Source: JABDMH01 sp050298535 (lineage in GTDB: Bacteria > Bacteroidota > Bacteroidia > Chitinophagales > Saprospiraceae). Taken from it: 64,000 bases of DNA. The stretch's first letter is position 1. Every line of letters begins with the position of its first letter. Made by a program: the position numbers and the translations under genes. Of the stretch, positions 27,460 to 36,215 are shown piece by piece. The notes below the pieces were generated by a model. That model had not been told where the DNA came from and did no database searches. It saw only the letters and a program-made list of their open reading frames with translations. Location of the stretch: positions 16,975 through 80,974 of the forward strand of contig JBNKUI010000115.1 in the NCBI GenBank assembly GCA_050298535.1, read 5' to 3'.

Positions 27460-28560
27460 ATGGAAATGCAGATACAATCACCTTTAGAAAAGCCACAGGG
27501 TCGGCCGATCTTGATCACAGGGCCTTGTAGCGCTGAAAGCGAAGAGCAAGTGATGAAGACAGCCCAAATGATGGCTGACAACAACATCCCATTAGATTTA
27601 TTTCGTGCGGGTATTTGGAAACCACGTACGCGTCCTAACAATTTCGAAGGAATAGGTTTTGAAGGACTTAAGTGGTTGAAGAACGTTAAAGATACTTATG
27701 GGTTCAAAATTACCACTGAGGTAGCTAACACCCAGCACGTATTTGAAGCGCTTAAAGTAGGTGTTGACGTACTTTGGTTAGGTGCAAGGACAACCGTTAA
27801 CCCTTTCAGTGTACAAGAAGTTGCTGACGCGTTGAAAGGTGTAGATATCCCTGTCTTCATCAAGAATCCAATCAATCCTGATCTAGGGCTCTGGAGAGGA
27901 GCTATTGAGCGTATCTATCAGGCAGGTATTACCAAGATTGGCGTCGTGCACAGGGGTTTCTCCAAATTTGGTCACACGATTTACAGAAATGTACCCCAAT
28001 GGCAGATACCCATTGAGCTCAAAAGAAATTTTCCAGATCTGATGATGATCTGTGATTCGTCACATATTTGTGGCACTAGAGAGTTACTCTATGAGGTGTC
28101 GCAGACTGCTTTAGATCTCCAATTTGATGGCCTCATGCTGGAGTCTCACTGTGATCCTACTAATGCATGGAGTGACGCCAAACAGCAGGTTACACCCTTT
28201 GATCTTAAAGAGCAGATACTGGATAGACTCATCATGCGCACGGGTGATTCTACTTCCATAGATGACAATATCGAAGATCTGCGATCGCGAATTGACATCA
28301 TTGATAAGGAAATCATTCAGATGATGGGAAATCGTATCAAGGTGGCACAAAAGATTGGAGAATATAAAAAGAAACAAAATATTGCCATCCTTCAGCCTGC
28401 TAGATGGAATGAGATCATCGAAAGTACTATGGAACAAGCTAAGCCCCTGGGACTGAGCGAAGAATTTATTTCAAGATTATTGAAAGCAATGCATCAGGAG
28501 TCTATCAATCATCAAGAGCAAATCATGCAGAGTGACTCATCTGTCAAAAATTTGAAATGA
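27460..28560 (+). CDS. DAHP synthase (type I beta) fused to chorismate mutase
   Basis: This 366-residue bifunctional protein links the first shikimate-pathway reaction with the mutase step to prephenate. The N-terminal DAHP synthase barrel (to about residue 255) has ITGPCSAESEEQV, RAGIWKPRTRPNNFEG, KNPINPDLGLW and ICDSSHICG motifs. The C-terminal AroQ-type chorismate mutase helix bundle starts near residue 265 (NIEDLRSRIDIIDKEIIQMMGNR). The mutase may also act as a regulatory sensor for prephenate or aromatics, as known in related fusions. It is the last operon gene, 13 bp after tyrA. A second in-frame ATG two codons in is an alternative start. Confidence 0.94.
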   Translation: MEMQIQSPLEKPQGRPILITGPCSAESEEQVMKTAQMMADNNIPLDLFRAGIWKPRTRPNNFEGIGFEGLKWLKNVKDTYGFKITTEVANTQHVFEALKVGVDVLWLGARTTVNPFSVQEVADALKGVDIPVFIKNPINPDLGLWRGAIERIYQAGITKIGVVHRGFSKFGHTIYRNVPQWQIPIELKRNFPDLMMICDSSHICGTRELLYEVSQTALDLQFDGLMLESHCDPTNAWSDAKQQVTPFDLKEQILDRLIMRTGDSTSIDDNIEDLRSRIDIIDKEIIQMMGNRIKVAQKIGEYKKKQNIAILQPARWNEIIESTMEQAKPLGLSEEFISRLLKAMHQESINHQEQIMQSDSSVKNLK

Positions 28561-28800
28561 TGGCCTGACTTTTGCACCGGATATAGCTGTTCTTTGCACG
28601 GACGAGACTCGGTATTTTACCCATTATGTTTTCCCATATATAGTCTTGTTTGTCCAATATAAGTAGTTATCTCTTCGAAGATTACATATTTGTAATTCGA
28701 TTATATTATTTTTCCCCTCTAATATTCATTTTTTAATAGAAAATGATCATATTAGCAGCGAGGATCATGATTTGATTTTTAAAAACCGAGATAACTTGAT

Positions 28801-28896
28801 ATGTTGATTTTGTGCATTACCTCCGTTTCGTTCCTGCTGGGAGCAGCTATAATTTCTGGTACTAAGCTGGTTTCTACCAAGAAGCGAATGTTCTGA
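28801..28896 (+). CDS. possible small membrane peptide (31 aa)
   Basis: A frame from ATG 28801 to TGA 28894 encodes a peptide with a hydrophobic first two thirds (MLILCITSVSFLLGAAII) and a positive tail (STKKRMF), the pattern of a small single-pass membrane protein. There is no homology recognised, no clear promoter and no ribosome site. A 31-codon frame can occur by chance, so this is tentative. Confidence 0.2.
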   Translation: MLILCITSVSFLLGAAIISGTKLVSTKKRMF

Positions 28897-29027
28897 AGCC
28901 TTGCCTTCCTAGTTACAACACCACTTATCACTATTTTTCACCTTACAATCCTGACCCTGCTGGGTAACTTGTCTGTCGGACATACATGTCTGCCCTCCTT
29001 GGCACTTTGAGTTGACGCAGGCGCAGT

Positions 29028-29053
29028 CATTTACATTGTACATGATGTAAATG
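29028..29053. repeat. 9-bp inverted repeat upstream of ribA
   Basis: CATTTACAT at 29028-29036 and ATGTAAATG at 29045-29053 are perfect inverted copies around an 8-nt spacer. They lie about 50 bp before the ribA -7 box. They could be an operator; a terminator is unlikely because no T run follows. Confidence 0.4.
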
Positions 29054-29101
29054 GGATCGCTTTTTCGTGAACCGAGCTCGATGTGATCTTGTTTAGATTG
29101 T

Positions 29102-29109
29102 TACCTTTG
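29102..29109 (+). promoter_or_regulatory. putative -7 box (TACCTTTG) for ribA
   Basis: TACCTTTG matches TAnnTTTG and lies 23 nt before the ribA ATG. No clear TTTG is seen at the -33 distance. Confidence 0.45.
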
Positions 29110-29132
29110 AGCAAATTTTTTCAACTGGAAGT

Positions 29133-29717
29133 ATGATCAAGGCAATGTCCAATGCCAAGATCCCCACACCATGGGGTGAATTTAATCTGATAGCCTATGG
29201 CTCAAATGACCACGATGCCATGCCGCACTTGGCTTTGGTACATGAAAAGACAAAAGGAACAGAAAATGTGCTGGTGAGGATCCATTCTGAATGTATGACG
29301 GGTGATCTCTTTGGTTCAGCTAGATGTGAGTGTGGTTCACAATTGAGAAAATCGTTGGATCTGATCAGTCGTGAAGGTGGTATTGTCATTTATTTGCGAC
29401 AGGAAGGCAGAGGGATCGGCTTGATCGAGAAGTTGAAAGCATACGAATTGCAAGATACGGGCCTCGATACCGTGGAAGCTAATGTCCAGTTAGGTCATGC
29501 CCCCGACGAACGATCCTTTGATCTGGGTGTTAAGATATTAAGAGATTTGGGCATTCAGTCCATTCGACTCCTGACAAATAATCCTGATAAGATCAAAGCC
29601 ATTGAAGATTCAGAGGTTGAACTGTTGGAAAGAGTACCAATCATCATTGAGACCAATGCCGACAATGCTTACTATATGGATACCAAGAAGCGAGTTCTAG
29701 GTCATCTCCTTGATTAA
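29133..29717 (+). CDS. ribA: GTP cyclohydrolase II
   Basis: This 194-residue monofunctional enzyme opens the imidazole ring of GTP to start riboflavin synthesis. Zinc ligands Cys54, Cys65 and Cys67 are visible in HSECMTGDLFGSARCECGSQL (read as two parts), at the same numbers as in E. coli RibA. RQEGRGIGL and the tyrosine/arginine active-site region (LGHAPDERSFDLGVKIL, TNNPDKI) follow. There is no fused DHBP synthase. It stands alone and converges with the small gene on the other strand 24 bp away. Confidence 0.95.
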   Translation: MIKAMSNAKIPTPWGEFNLIAYGSNDHDAMPHLALVHEKTKGTENVLVRIHSECMTGDLFGSARCECGSQLRKSLDLISREGGIVIYLRQEGRGIGLIEKLKAYELQDTGLDTVEANVQLGHAPDERSFDLGVKILRDLGIQSIRLLTNNPDKIKAIEDSEVELLERVPIIIETNADNAYYMDTKKRVLGHLLD

Positions 29718-29741
29718 TCTAATTTATAGAAAAAGAATTTC

Positions 29742-29960
29742 TTAGGCACCGGCCTTGCCAGGTTCTGGCATCTTACAGGCCTCGTCTCCCGTCTTGCCAC
29801 AGACGGTGCAAGCTCCAAATTTATCTTTGACCATTGGATTGTTAGTCGAACAGGTACCTCTAAACTCCTGGCCCGTTACCATGTGACGTAGATTGATCAA
29901 CATGAAAGATACTCCGAATACCACGAAGATGATTAGCAACATATAGAGGAACTGAGTCAT
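29742..29960 (-). CDS. small Cys-rich membrane-anchored protein (NqrM-like)
   Basis: This 72-residue protein has one N-terminal transmembrane segment (FLYMLLIIFVVFGVSFML) and a short soluble tail with FRGTCSTNNP, ACTVCGK and a later Cys. The FxGTCxxxNP...CxxCGK pattern resembles small membrane proteins annotated near NqrM in Bacteroidota, where paired cysteines may bind a metal or Fe-S group. That relationship is a family-level impression, not proven here. The gene is divergent from mazG, and a shared palindromic -7 box lies between them (30024-30039). Confidence 0.75.
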   Translation of the reverse strand: MTQFLYMLLIIFVVFGVSFMLINLRHMVTGQEFRGTCSTNNPMVKDKFGACTVCGKTGDEACKMPEPGKAGA

Positions 29961-30023
29961 TACAGGAGATTATTTATGTTTCTAACAAAAAATGGGGTCT
30001 GATGTTCGTCAGAGTCTTTTAGG

Positions 30024-30039
30024 TACCTTTGCAAAGGTA
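30024..30039. promoter_or_regulatory. palindromic double -7 box between divergent genes
   Basis: TACCTTTGCAAAGGTA is a perfect 16-bp palindrome that reads as TACCTTTG (TAnnTTTG) on both strands. On the plus strand it lies 26 nt before mazG. On the minus strand it lies 63 nt before the small membrane-protein gene at 29960. The two promoters would overlap and compete for polymerase. It could also be a protein operator. Confidence 0.5.
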
Positions 30040-30057
30040 ATTAAAACGTGAAGAATA

Positions 30058-30828
30058 ATGGATGCCCGACTCTCAGCATTTCATCGCCTCCTTGCTATCA
30101 TGGATGATCTCCGGCAAAAATGCCCCTGGGATCGAAAGCAAACGATGGAATCGTTGCGTAATCTTACTATTGAAGAAACCTACGAGCTGGCAGACGCAAT
30201 AGTGGATGAGGATCTGGAGGGTGTCAAGGAAGAGATAGGTGACTTGCTGCTCCATATGGTTTTCTATGCCCTCATTGGAAAAGAAAAGGGTGCCTTTGAT
30301 ATCACAGATGCCCTCAATGGTGTCTGTGACAAACTGGTCAAAAGACATCCACACATCTATGGAGATCTCAAGGTGGAAGATGCCGAAGAAGTGAAGAAAA
30401 ACTGGGAGCAGATAAAACTGCAGGAAGGCAAGCGATCGGTGCTATCCGGTGTGCCCCGGTCCTTACCTGCCATGGTAAAGGCCTATCGGATGCAGGAAAA
30501 AACCAAGCAGGTGGGTTTTGAATGGAAGGATAAGGCAGATGTATGGAAGAAGGTCGAGGAAGAGATGCAGGAATTTACCGAGGCAATGGAATCACCAACC
30601 GCTACCCAGAAGGAGAAAGAAGAGGAGTTTGGTGACATTCTGTTCTCACTCATCAATTATGGAAGATTTGTCGGCATTGATGCTGAAACAGCCCTTTCCA
30701 GGGTGAATGATAAGTTTAAACGAAGATTTGAGTACATCGAAACAAATGCAACCCGTGATCTGAAAGAGATGTCTCTCGAAGAGATGGATGAGCTTTGGGA
30801 AGCCTCGAAAACACTGGCTCCCAAGTGA
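30058..30828 (+). CDS. mazG: nucleoside triphosphate pyrophosphohydrolase MazG
   Basis: This 256-residue all-alpha NTP pyrophosphatase hydrolyses noncanonical or excess NTPs. It has two tandem MazG domains. The first shows CPWDRKQT and the metal-binding EETYELADAI...EEIGDLLLHMVF; the second has a later EEFGDILFSLINYGRF. Length and domain order are as in E. coli MazG. It lies upstream of rpsO-pnp, but 145 bp and a separate -7 box intervene. Confidence 0.94.
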   Translation: MDARLSAFHRLLAIMDDLRQKCPWDRKQTMESLRNLTIEETYELADAIVDEDLEGVKEEIGDLLLHMVFYALIGKEKGAFDITDALNGVCDKLVKRHPHIYGDLKVEDAEEVKKNWEQIKLQEGKRSVLSGVPRSLPAMVKAYRMQEKTKQVGFEWKDKADVWKKVEEEMQEFTEAMESPTATQKEKEEEFGDILFSLINYGRFVGIDAETALSRVNDKFKRRFEYIETNATRDLKEMSLEEMDELWEASKTLAPK

Positions 30829-30918
30829 TAGTAATACTAATATTCGAGCCACGAACCAAAGCAATAAGACGGTAAGACTGCCAGTAAAAGTTATGTCTGC
30901 ACGGGAAAAATTATTTTA

Positions 30919-30926
30919 TATCTTTG
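30919..30926 (+). promoter_or_regulatory. putative -7 box (TATCTTTG) for rpsO
   Basis: TATCTTTG matches TAnnTTTG and lies 47 nt before rpsO. TCTG at 30896-30899 is a weak -33 match at 19-nt spacing. The 47-nt leader leaves room for S15 autoregulation, but no structure was resolved. Confidence 0.45.
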
Positions 30927-30973
30927 CGGCGCTATAACTGATTGTAAATCACTAATGGTAAATTAAAATTAAC

Positions 30974-31249
30974 ATGGCAGTTTATTTAACAAAAGAGAAA
31001 GTAGAAGAGATTTTTAAGGAATTTGGTGGTTCAGAGACCAACACCGGTTCTGCCAAAGGCCAGATTGCTTTATTCACCTATCGAATTCAAAGTCTTTCAG
31101 AGCATTTACAGCGAAACAAGAAGGACCATTCTTGCAGGAGAACACTTCTATCATTGGTCGGTAAAAGAAAGCGACTTCTGAAGTTTGTGGCTGAGCGAGA
31201 TATCAACGAGTATCGAGAGTTGATCGAACGCCTGGGTCTTCGTAAATAA
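30974..31249 (+). CDS. rpsO: 30S ribosomal protein S15
   Basis: This 91-residue protein is full length for uS15, which binds the central domain of 16S rRNA. Conserved segments TGSAKGQIALFTYRIQSLSEHL, HSCRRTLLSLVGKRKRLL and the C-terminal RLGLRK are visible; HSCRR replaces the more common HSRRG. It sits next to pnp, the classical rpsO-pnp arrangement, with a 119-bp gap. Confidence 0.97.
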   Translation: MAVYLTKEKVEEIFKEFGGSETNTGSAKGQIALFTYRIQSLSEHLQRNKKDHSCRRTLLSLVGKRKRLLKFVAERDINEYRELIERLGLRK

Positions 31250-31368
31250 TTTATGGGATTTTCTCCTTCGAAAGCTACAAATTGTCTTAATCAATCGAGT
31301 TCCCTCGGGATCTGTGGGGTTAGTAAGACTGTATTATTTATTAATTCAATACCTGCGAAAGTTTAATT

Positions 31369-33582
31369 ATGGGTAATCAAACTCCTATTAGTACAACCTT
31401 TAATCTACCCGATGGTAGAGAGGTAATCATCGAAACGGGAAAACTTGCAACGCAAGCAGATGGATCTGTAGTAGTAAGAATGGGTGACACCATGTTGATC
31501 GCGACAGTCGTATCAGCAACGGAAGTGCGAGAAGGAGCATCTTTTTTTCCTCTTTCTGTAGATTACCAGGAGAAATTTGCTTCAGTAGGACGTATACCCG
31601 GCAACTTTTTTCGCCGTGAAGCAAAGTTGTCAGATTATGAAGTATTGATTTGTCGCTTGGTGGATCGAGCGATTCGTCCATTATTTCCGGATGGATATAT
31701 GTTTGATACACAAGTCATCATTAATCTGATCTCCGCTGACCAGGATGTCATGCCTGATGCACTGGCCGCTTTGACGGCTTCTGCTGCCCTGGCAGTTTCA
31801 GATATTCCCTGGGATGGACCGATTTCAGAAGTTAGAGTCGCACGTATTAAAGGTGAATTTGTTATTAACCCGGGCAGAGAGGCTTTGCAGAGTGCAGATT
31901 TGGATATCATAGTGGCAGCTACTCTGGAAAATGTGATGATGGTCGAAGGTGAGGCCAAAGAGTGCTCTGAGTCAGACCTCGTGGAGGCGATCAAAGTGGG
32001 ACATGAGGCCATCAAGGTGCAGTGCAAGGCTCAGTTGGATCTTGCACAGAAAGTAGGAGAAAAGGCAACGGTGAAAAGACCTTATGAGCCGGAAGCAAAG
32101 GATGAAGCACTATACGAAGAGATTAAAGGACAGGTCGAAGAAAAAATACTGACCATTGCACGTGGTGCACTTGACAAGCATGACCGTAAGTCTGGATTGA
32201 AAGAAATCAAAGAGGCTCTGAAGGAATCTATGCTGGAAGTGAAGGGCGAAGAGTTTATGGAGGAGCATGGTGGTACCATATCTGAGTACTTTGATAAGAT
32301 AAAGAAAGAGACCATTCGAGAAATGGTGCTGGCAGAAGGTGTGCGACTAGATGGTCGAAAGCCCAATGAGGTGCGTCCTATCTGGTGTGAAGTGGACTAC
32401 TTGCCCGCTGCTCATGGATCTGCTGTGTTCAACAGGGGAGAAACTCAGTCCCTCACATCATTGACATTAGGTTCGAAAGTGGATCAGAGCATGGTTGATA
32501 CAGCACTGGAACACAGCTACAATAACTTTATTCTACATTACAATTTTCCCGCTTTTTCTGTCGGGGAGGTACGACCCATGAGAGGTCCCGGACGTCGAGA
32601 AGTGGGCCACGCTAATTTGGCATCCCGTTCTTTAAAGCCAGTACTACCTGATGAGCAGCCTTATACGATTCGAATTGTGTCAGACATTCTTGAATCTAAC
32701 GGTTCGTCTTCTATGGCTACGGTGTGTGCCGGATCATTGGCATTAATGGATGCCGGTATCAGGATCAAAAGTCCGGTCTCTGGTATTGCAATGGGTATGA
32801 TTTCCGATGGTGAGCGAATTTCCATTCTGACAGATATACTGGGAGATGAGGATGCACTGGGTGATATGGATTTTAAGGTGACTGGTACTGAAAACGGTAT
32901 TTGCGCCTGCCAGATGGATATTAAGATCGATGGATTGCCCTATGAGACTCTAGAACAGGCCCTCAATCAGGCAAAGGAAGGAAGACTTCACATCCTGAGT
33001 AAGATGAACGAAGTTCTACCTACACCACGTGAAGATCTGAAACCACATGCACCGCGAGTGGTGGAGCTACGGATTGATAAGAGCTACATCGGGGCCGTAA
33101 TCGGACCAGGTGGTAAAGTTATTCAGGATATTCAGGAGCGCACCGAGACTGTGATATCGATCGAAGAAGTCGATAATCAAGGTATCGTTCAGATTTCCAG
33201 TAGTGATAAAGCCGGTATTGATAAGGCACTGGCCATGATCAATAAGATTACATTCACGCCTGAAGTGGGTGGAGAGTACGAAGCAGTGGTGAAGACACTG
33301 GCACCTTATGGAGCATTCGTTGATTTCCATGGTAAGAGCGGACTCCTTCATATCTCTGAGATTGATCACTCGCGGGTAGATAAGGTCGAAGATGTTTTGA
33401 AGGAAGGAGACAAAGTCAAAATCAAGGTGATTGGGGTAGATCAACGTACTGGTAAGATTCGTCTGTCCCGAAAGGCACTTCTACCTCGACCAGAACGAGG
33501 AGATCGAGGAGATCGAGATCGAGGGGATCACGGTCAAAGGGGCGGTGGAAATCACCGGAGAAATAATCGAGACAGGGACTAA
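31369..33582 (+). CDS. pnp: polyribonucleotide nucleotidyltransferase (PNPase)
   Basis: This 737-residue phosphorolytic 3'-5' exoribonuclease has the full domain set: a first RNase PH domain (residues 1 to about 215, FFRREAKLSDYE), an alpha-helical linker, a second RNase PH domain with FNRGETQSL and GPGRREVGHANLA, then a KH domain (SYIGAVIGPGGKVIQDI) near residue 565 and an S1 domain (APYGAFVDFHGKSGLLHISEI) near residue 650. The last 30 residues are a low-complexity Arg/Gly/Asp tail (RGDRGDRDRGDHG), probably an RNA-binding extension. Confidence 0.97.
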   Translation: MGNQTPISTTFNLPDGREVIIETGKLATQADGSVVVRMGDTMLIATVVSATEVREGASFFPLSVDYQEKFASVGRIPGNFFRREAKLSDYEVLICRLVDRAIRPLFPDGYMFDTQVIINLISADQDVMPDALAALTASAALAVSDIPWDGPISEVRVARIKGEFVINPGREALQSADLDIIVAATLENVMMVEGEAKECSESDLVEAIKVGHEAIKVQCKAQLDLAQKVGEKATVKRPYEPEAKDEALYEEIKGQVEEKILTIARGALDKHDRKSGLKEIKEALKESMLEVKGEEFMEEHGGTISEYFDKIKKETIREMVLAEGVRLDGRKPNEVRPIWCEVDYLPAAHGSAVFNRGETQSLTSLTLGSKVDQSMVDTALEHSYNNFILHYNFPAFSVGEVRPMRGPGRREVGHANLASRSLKPVLPDEQPYTIRIVSDILESNGSSSMATVCAGSLALMDAGIRIKSPVSGIAMGMISDGERISILTDILGDEDALGDMDFKVTGTENGICACQMDIKIDGLPYETLEQALNQAKEGRLHILSKMNEVLPTPREDLKPHAPRVVELRIDKSYIGAVIGPGGKVIQDIQERTETVISIEEVDNQGIVQISSSDKAGIDKALAMINKITFTPEVGGEYEAVVKTLAPYGAFVDFHGKSGLLHISEIDHSRVDKVEDVLKEGDKVKIKVIGVDQRTGKIRLSRKALLPRPERGDRGDRDRGDHGQRGGGNHRRNNRDRD

Positions 33583-33789
33583 TTTATCCCCTCTAGTAAG
33601 TCTCGAGGCCGGTAAAATGAGATTTCCTTAATTTTCCGGTAGTGAACCTCAACATAATTTTTGATTGCAGCGTTATAGGCTTGTAGGAAACTTTTTTACA
33701 AGAAAAGTTGTCTATGAATGATAATGGGGTATTAGTAAAATATTCCAAATTGTCAACCCCTGGTATTAAAGCCTTGAAATTCTGCAAGT

Positions 33790-34659
33790 ATGCGTCAGCT
33801 TAAGATCACGAACAAGATCACGAATCGTGAAAGTCTTGCTCTCGATAAATATCTAAACGATATATCGAAGATTCCTCTTTTGAATGCAGAGGACGAGACA
33901 CGATTAGCAAAGCGCATTAAGCAGGGTGACACGGAGGCACTTGATATTCTTACCAAGTCAAATCTTCGATTTGTGGTCTCAGTTGCTAAGCAGTACCAAA
34001 ATCAGGGTCTTTCTTTAAGCGACCTGATCAACGAAGGAAATTTGGGCCTAATGAAGGCCGCTAAGCGTTTTGATGAGACGAAGGGCTTCAAATTCATTTC
34101 TTATGCAGTTTGGTGGATTCGCCAATCTATATTGCAAGCAATAGTTGAATATTCACGACTGGTACGGCTCCCTCTTAATAAAGTAGGACAATACAACAAG
34201 GTCAATGATGCAATCACCTACTTTACCCAAGAGTTTGAACGTGAGCCATCGATAGAAGAATTAGCAGATTTGCTGGACATGCGACCCAAGGAGGTGGAAA
34301 CCGTGTTAAAGGGCAGTGTGCGGCATCTCTCGGTAGATGCTCCTATCAACGATAATGAGGAAAATTCAACACTACTTGATCTAATTTCTTTGGGTGACAA
34401 TCTGAGTCCCGACCTCAAACTCATGGAAGAATCCTTAAAGCGCGAAGTCACAAGTGGCTTGTCTATGCTTTCTCCTCGAGAGGTTGATGTCTTAGTGGCG
34501 TATTACGGCTTGAATGGCAACAATGCCCGGACACTCGAAGAAATTGGAGAATTGTATGGTCTCACGCGTGAGAGAGTGCGGCAGATCAAAGAGCGGGCAT
34601 TAAGACGTTTGCGCCGGTCCTTTAATAGGAATGCACTAAAATCTTATCTGGGTAATTAG
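33790..34659 (+). CDS. rpoD: primary RNA polymerase sigma factor, Bacteroidota type
   Basis: The protein has 289 residues, which matches the short primary sigma of this phylum (no long region 1.1). Region 1.2 (LALDKYLNDISKIPLLNAEDE), region 2 (LSDLINEGNLGLMKAAKRFDETKGFKFISYAVWWIRQSI, split here by function), region 3 and region 4 (LEEIGELYGLTRERVRQIKERALRRLRR) are complete. This factor would recognise the TTTG / TAnnTTTG promoters noted in this window. It converges with the minus-strand gene 7 bp away. Confidence 0.95.
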   Translation: MRQLKITNKITNRESLALDKYLNDISKIPLLNAEDETRLAKRIKQGDTEALDILTKSNLRFVVSVAKQYQNQGLSLSDLINEGNLGLMKAAKRFDETKGFKFISYAVWWIRQSILQAIVEYSRLVRLPLNKVGQYNKVNDAITYFTQEFEREPSIEELADLLDMRPKEVETVLKGSVRHLSVDAPINDNEENSTLLDLISLGDNLSPDLKLMEESLKREVTSGLSMLSPREVDVLVAYYGLNGNNARTLEEIGELYGLTRERVRQIKERALRRLRRSFNRNALKSYLGN

Positions 34660-34666
34660 ACTCACT

Positions 34667-35320
34667 TTAATCTTTTGTCAGTTCTGAAATGACATAGAAT
34701 ATCGTCAAGGCCATAAATATTGGCTTCTGACCTTCATCAAGTCTTATATCCATGTCATAAACCCGCTGGTTGACGGATGAATCCATCAGGGGTAAGGTGA
34801 TGCTTCCTACCACTTCATCGCCAATCGTGACGGTCTTGCGGGTTGCATCATAGCGATCTACCTTCCCAATCAGCTGTCGCTCTCCCTCATGATAGAAGGA
34901 ACCATCCTCACCGATTGTACCGGTAAATTCTTCATTTATGAACACTTGAACCCCCTTTTTTCGGATCCTGAAGACAAATTCGTACTGGTGACTTTGAGCA
35001 AAGATGATAGCATTTCTCTTAGATGAAGGATACTCCTTATAATAGTAATAAAGCATCGGTTCGTGATATATGGATTCGATCACTGCCTCGAATGTGCGAC
35101 CAAATCCGCGTTTCTTCACCTTGTTGATTTCGTTCCAGGAGAAAAGGGTGATCTCCTCATGTGTCCAGGGTACAAGGGCATCCTTCCACTTTTCAGCATG
35201 CGCCCTGAATCTGCTGACATCTGTGTTTACTTTTTTACTTCCAGGCTGAAATCCAATGAACATCTTATTCATCAGAAATACAGCCATAATAAATACTACA
35301 ATACTCAGTAAACTAAACAT
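34667..35320 (-). CDS. hypothetical membrane-anchored protein
   Basis: The 217-residue protein starts with a single hydrophobic segment (FSLLSIVVFIMAVFLMNKMFIGF) and continues as a soluble, strand-rich domain. The middle resembles a binding beta domain (YEFVFRIRKKGVQVFINEEFTGTIGEDGSFYHEG), and it ends with another moderately hydrophobic stretch (PIFMALTIFYVISEL). No family was recognised. It converges with rpoD, so antisense overlap of transcripts is possible. Confidence 0.75.
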   Translation of the reverse strand: MFSLLSIVVFIMAVFLMNKMFIGFQPGSKKVNTDVSRFRAHAEKWKDALVPWTHEEITLFSWNEINKVKKRGFGRTFEAVIESIYHEPMLYYYYKEYPSSKRNAIIFAQSHQYEFVFRIRKKGVQVFINEEFTGTIGEDGSFYHEGERQLIGKVDRYDATRKTVTIGDEVVGSITLPLMDSSVNQRVYDMDIRLDEGQKPIFMALTIFYVISELTKD

Positions 35321-35555
35321 GCTTGGAATATGACTAACCAGAAAAACTTACGTAAAGATATGATTCCGAAGTAAAGAATTAGCTGCATATACCTTGGAAT
35401 GTAACTCTTATCCTTTTTAAGTGCACTACCGGTTTATCTGTGATTATTTCTACTAAAGAGGGCCAGATAGTGATATTAGGATTGTTCTTAATGTAAAAAT
35501 TTCAATTCTTTTCTCTAAATTACTCAAACAATTCATGCTGAATGAGAATTATAAT

Positions 35556-35587
35556 TCTGGTCTAAATCTCAATTTTGGCTACTTTTG
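35556..35587 (+). promoter_or_regulatory. putative promoter (TCTG-N20-TACTTTTG)
   Basis: TACTTTTG at 35580-35587 fits the -7 box and lies 20 nt before the ATG at 35608. TCTG at 35556-35559 is one mismatch from TTTG at a 20-nt spacing. Confidence 0.5.
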
Positions 35588-35607
35588 CAGGACTACACTG
35601 ATTGTAT

Positions 35608-36045
35608 ATGAGCATTTTTGACAAAGCTTGCCTGATCATATATCGATACGCGGAGAAGGGTTTAGAGATCTTTCTTGTAAATGATCCGGGAGATGAAAAC
35701 CCTGTTTGGTCTATTCCTCAACAAGAGATACCAAAGGCAGAAGATAGGTTTGTGAACGAAGAGACTGAAATGATTGAGCTCGACAGTGTAGAAGTGGAAG
35801 ATGGTCAAAGGTTTCGTGGAGTGGCCATAGAAGGCGACTATCATGATATTCCTTCCATGCGCTCACTTGTCAAGAATGATGTGATTTATGTGAAAGATAA
35901 GATCAAATCCATGATTCCCGAGCTGGAGCAAGGAACATTTGTGGCCGTTAAGGAAGCTTTCAAGAAAGTACTTCCTCATGAGTACGAACTTCTCAAAGAG
36001 CTAAAGGATATCCTGGCTGATAGAAATCTCCTGAAAAATATCTAG
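35608..36045 (+). CDS. Nudix-like protein without an evident Nudix box
   Basis: The ATG at 35608 gives MSIFDKACLIIYR, 145 residues; the TTG two codons earlier is unlikely. The N-terminal phrase KACLIIYRYAEKGLEIFLVNDPGDENPVWSIPQ (seen as two parts) has the shape of a Nudix fold start (AGxIIYR, LxVLLV, WxIPKG). The catalytic GX5EX7REUXEEXGU box is not present; the region after WSIPQ is acidic but lacks REXXEE. It may be a non-catalytic Nudix-like binding domain or an unrelated protein. It stands alone behind its own promoter. Confidence 0.7.
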   Translation: MSIFDKACLIIYRYAEKGLEIFLVNDPGDENPVWSIPQQEIPKAEDRFVNEETEMIELDSVEVEDGQRFRGVAIEGDYHDIPSMRSLVKNDVIYVKDKIKSMIPELEQGTFVAVKEAFKKVLPHEYELLKELKDILADRNLLKNI

Positions 36046-36098
36046 CTGTACATTTCCGGGTATTTCTAAGTTAAGTTAGGATTATGAAATCCTCTCTT

Positions 36099-36127
36099 TG
36101 AACCGCACCTGGTAAGGGTTCATTTTT
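36099..36127 (+). terminator. possible intrinsic terminator
   Basis: TGAACC at 36099-36104 pairs with GGTTCA at 36117-36122 and is followed by a T run (36124-36127). The 12-nt loop is long and the stem short, so this is a moderate candidate for the end of the Nudix-like transcript. Confidence 0.4.
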
Positions 36128-36215
36128 AGTATTCAATTCGGTAGGTTTTCTTAACTTTCAAGCAACATCCTGCGCAATTATATTACCGAGCTTTTGAAGA
36201 ACCAGACTTTGTATC

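Larger units (their letters stand above)
28561..29101. other. intergenic region, largely without a supported gene
   Basis: About 540 bp separate the aromatic operon from ribA. No long frame, tRNA or flavin riboswitch-like conserved motif was recognised. The only items of note are a possible 31-codon membrane peptide frame (28801-28896), an inverted repeat at 29028-29053 and a -7 box before ribA. Confidence 0.6.

Noticed and set aside
28561..29132. Flavin (FMN) riboswitch upstream of ribA
   Set aside because: No conserved FMN aptamer motifs were seen in this AT-rich region; only a simple 9-bp inverted repeat and a -7 box are present.
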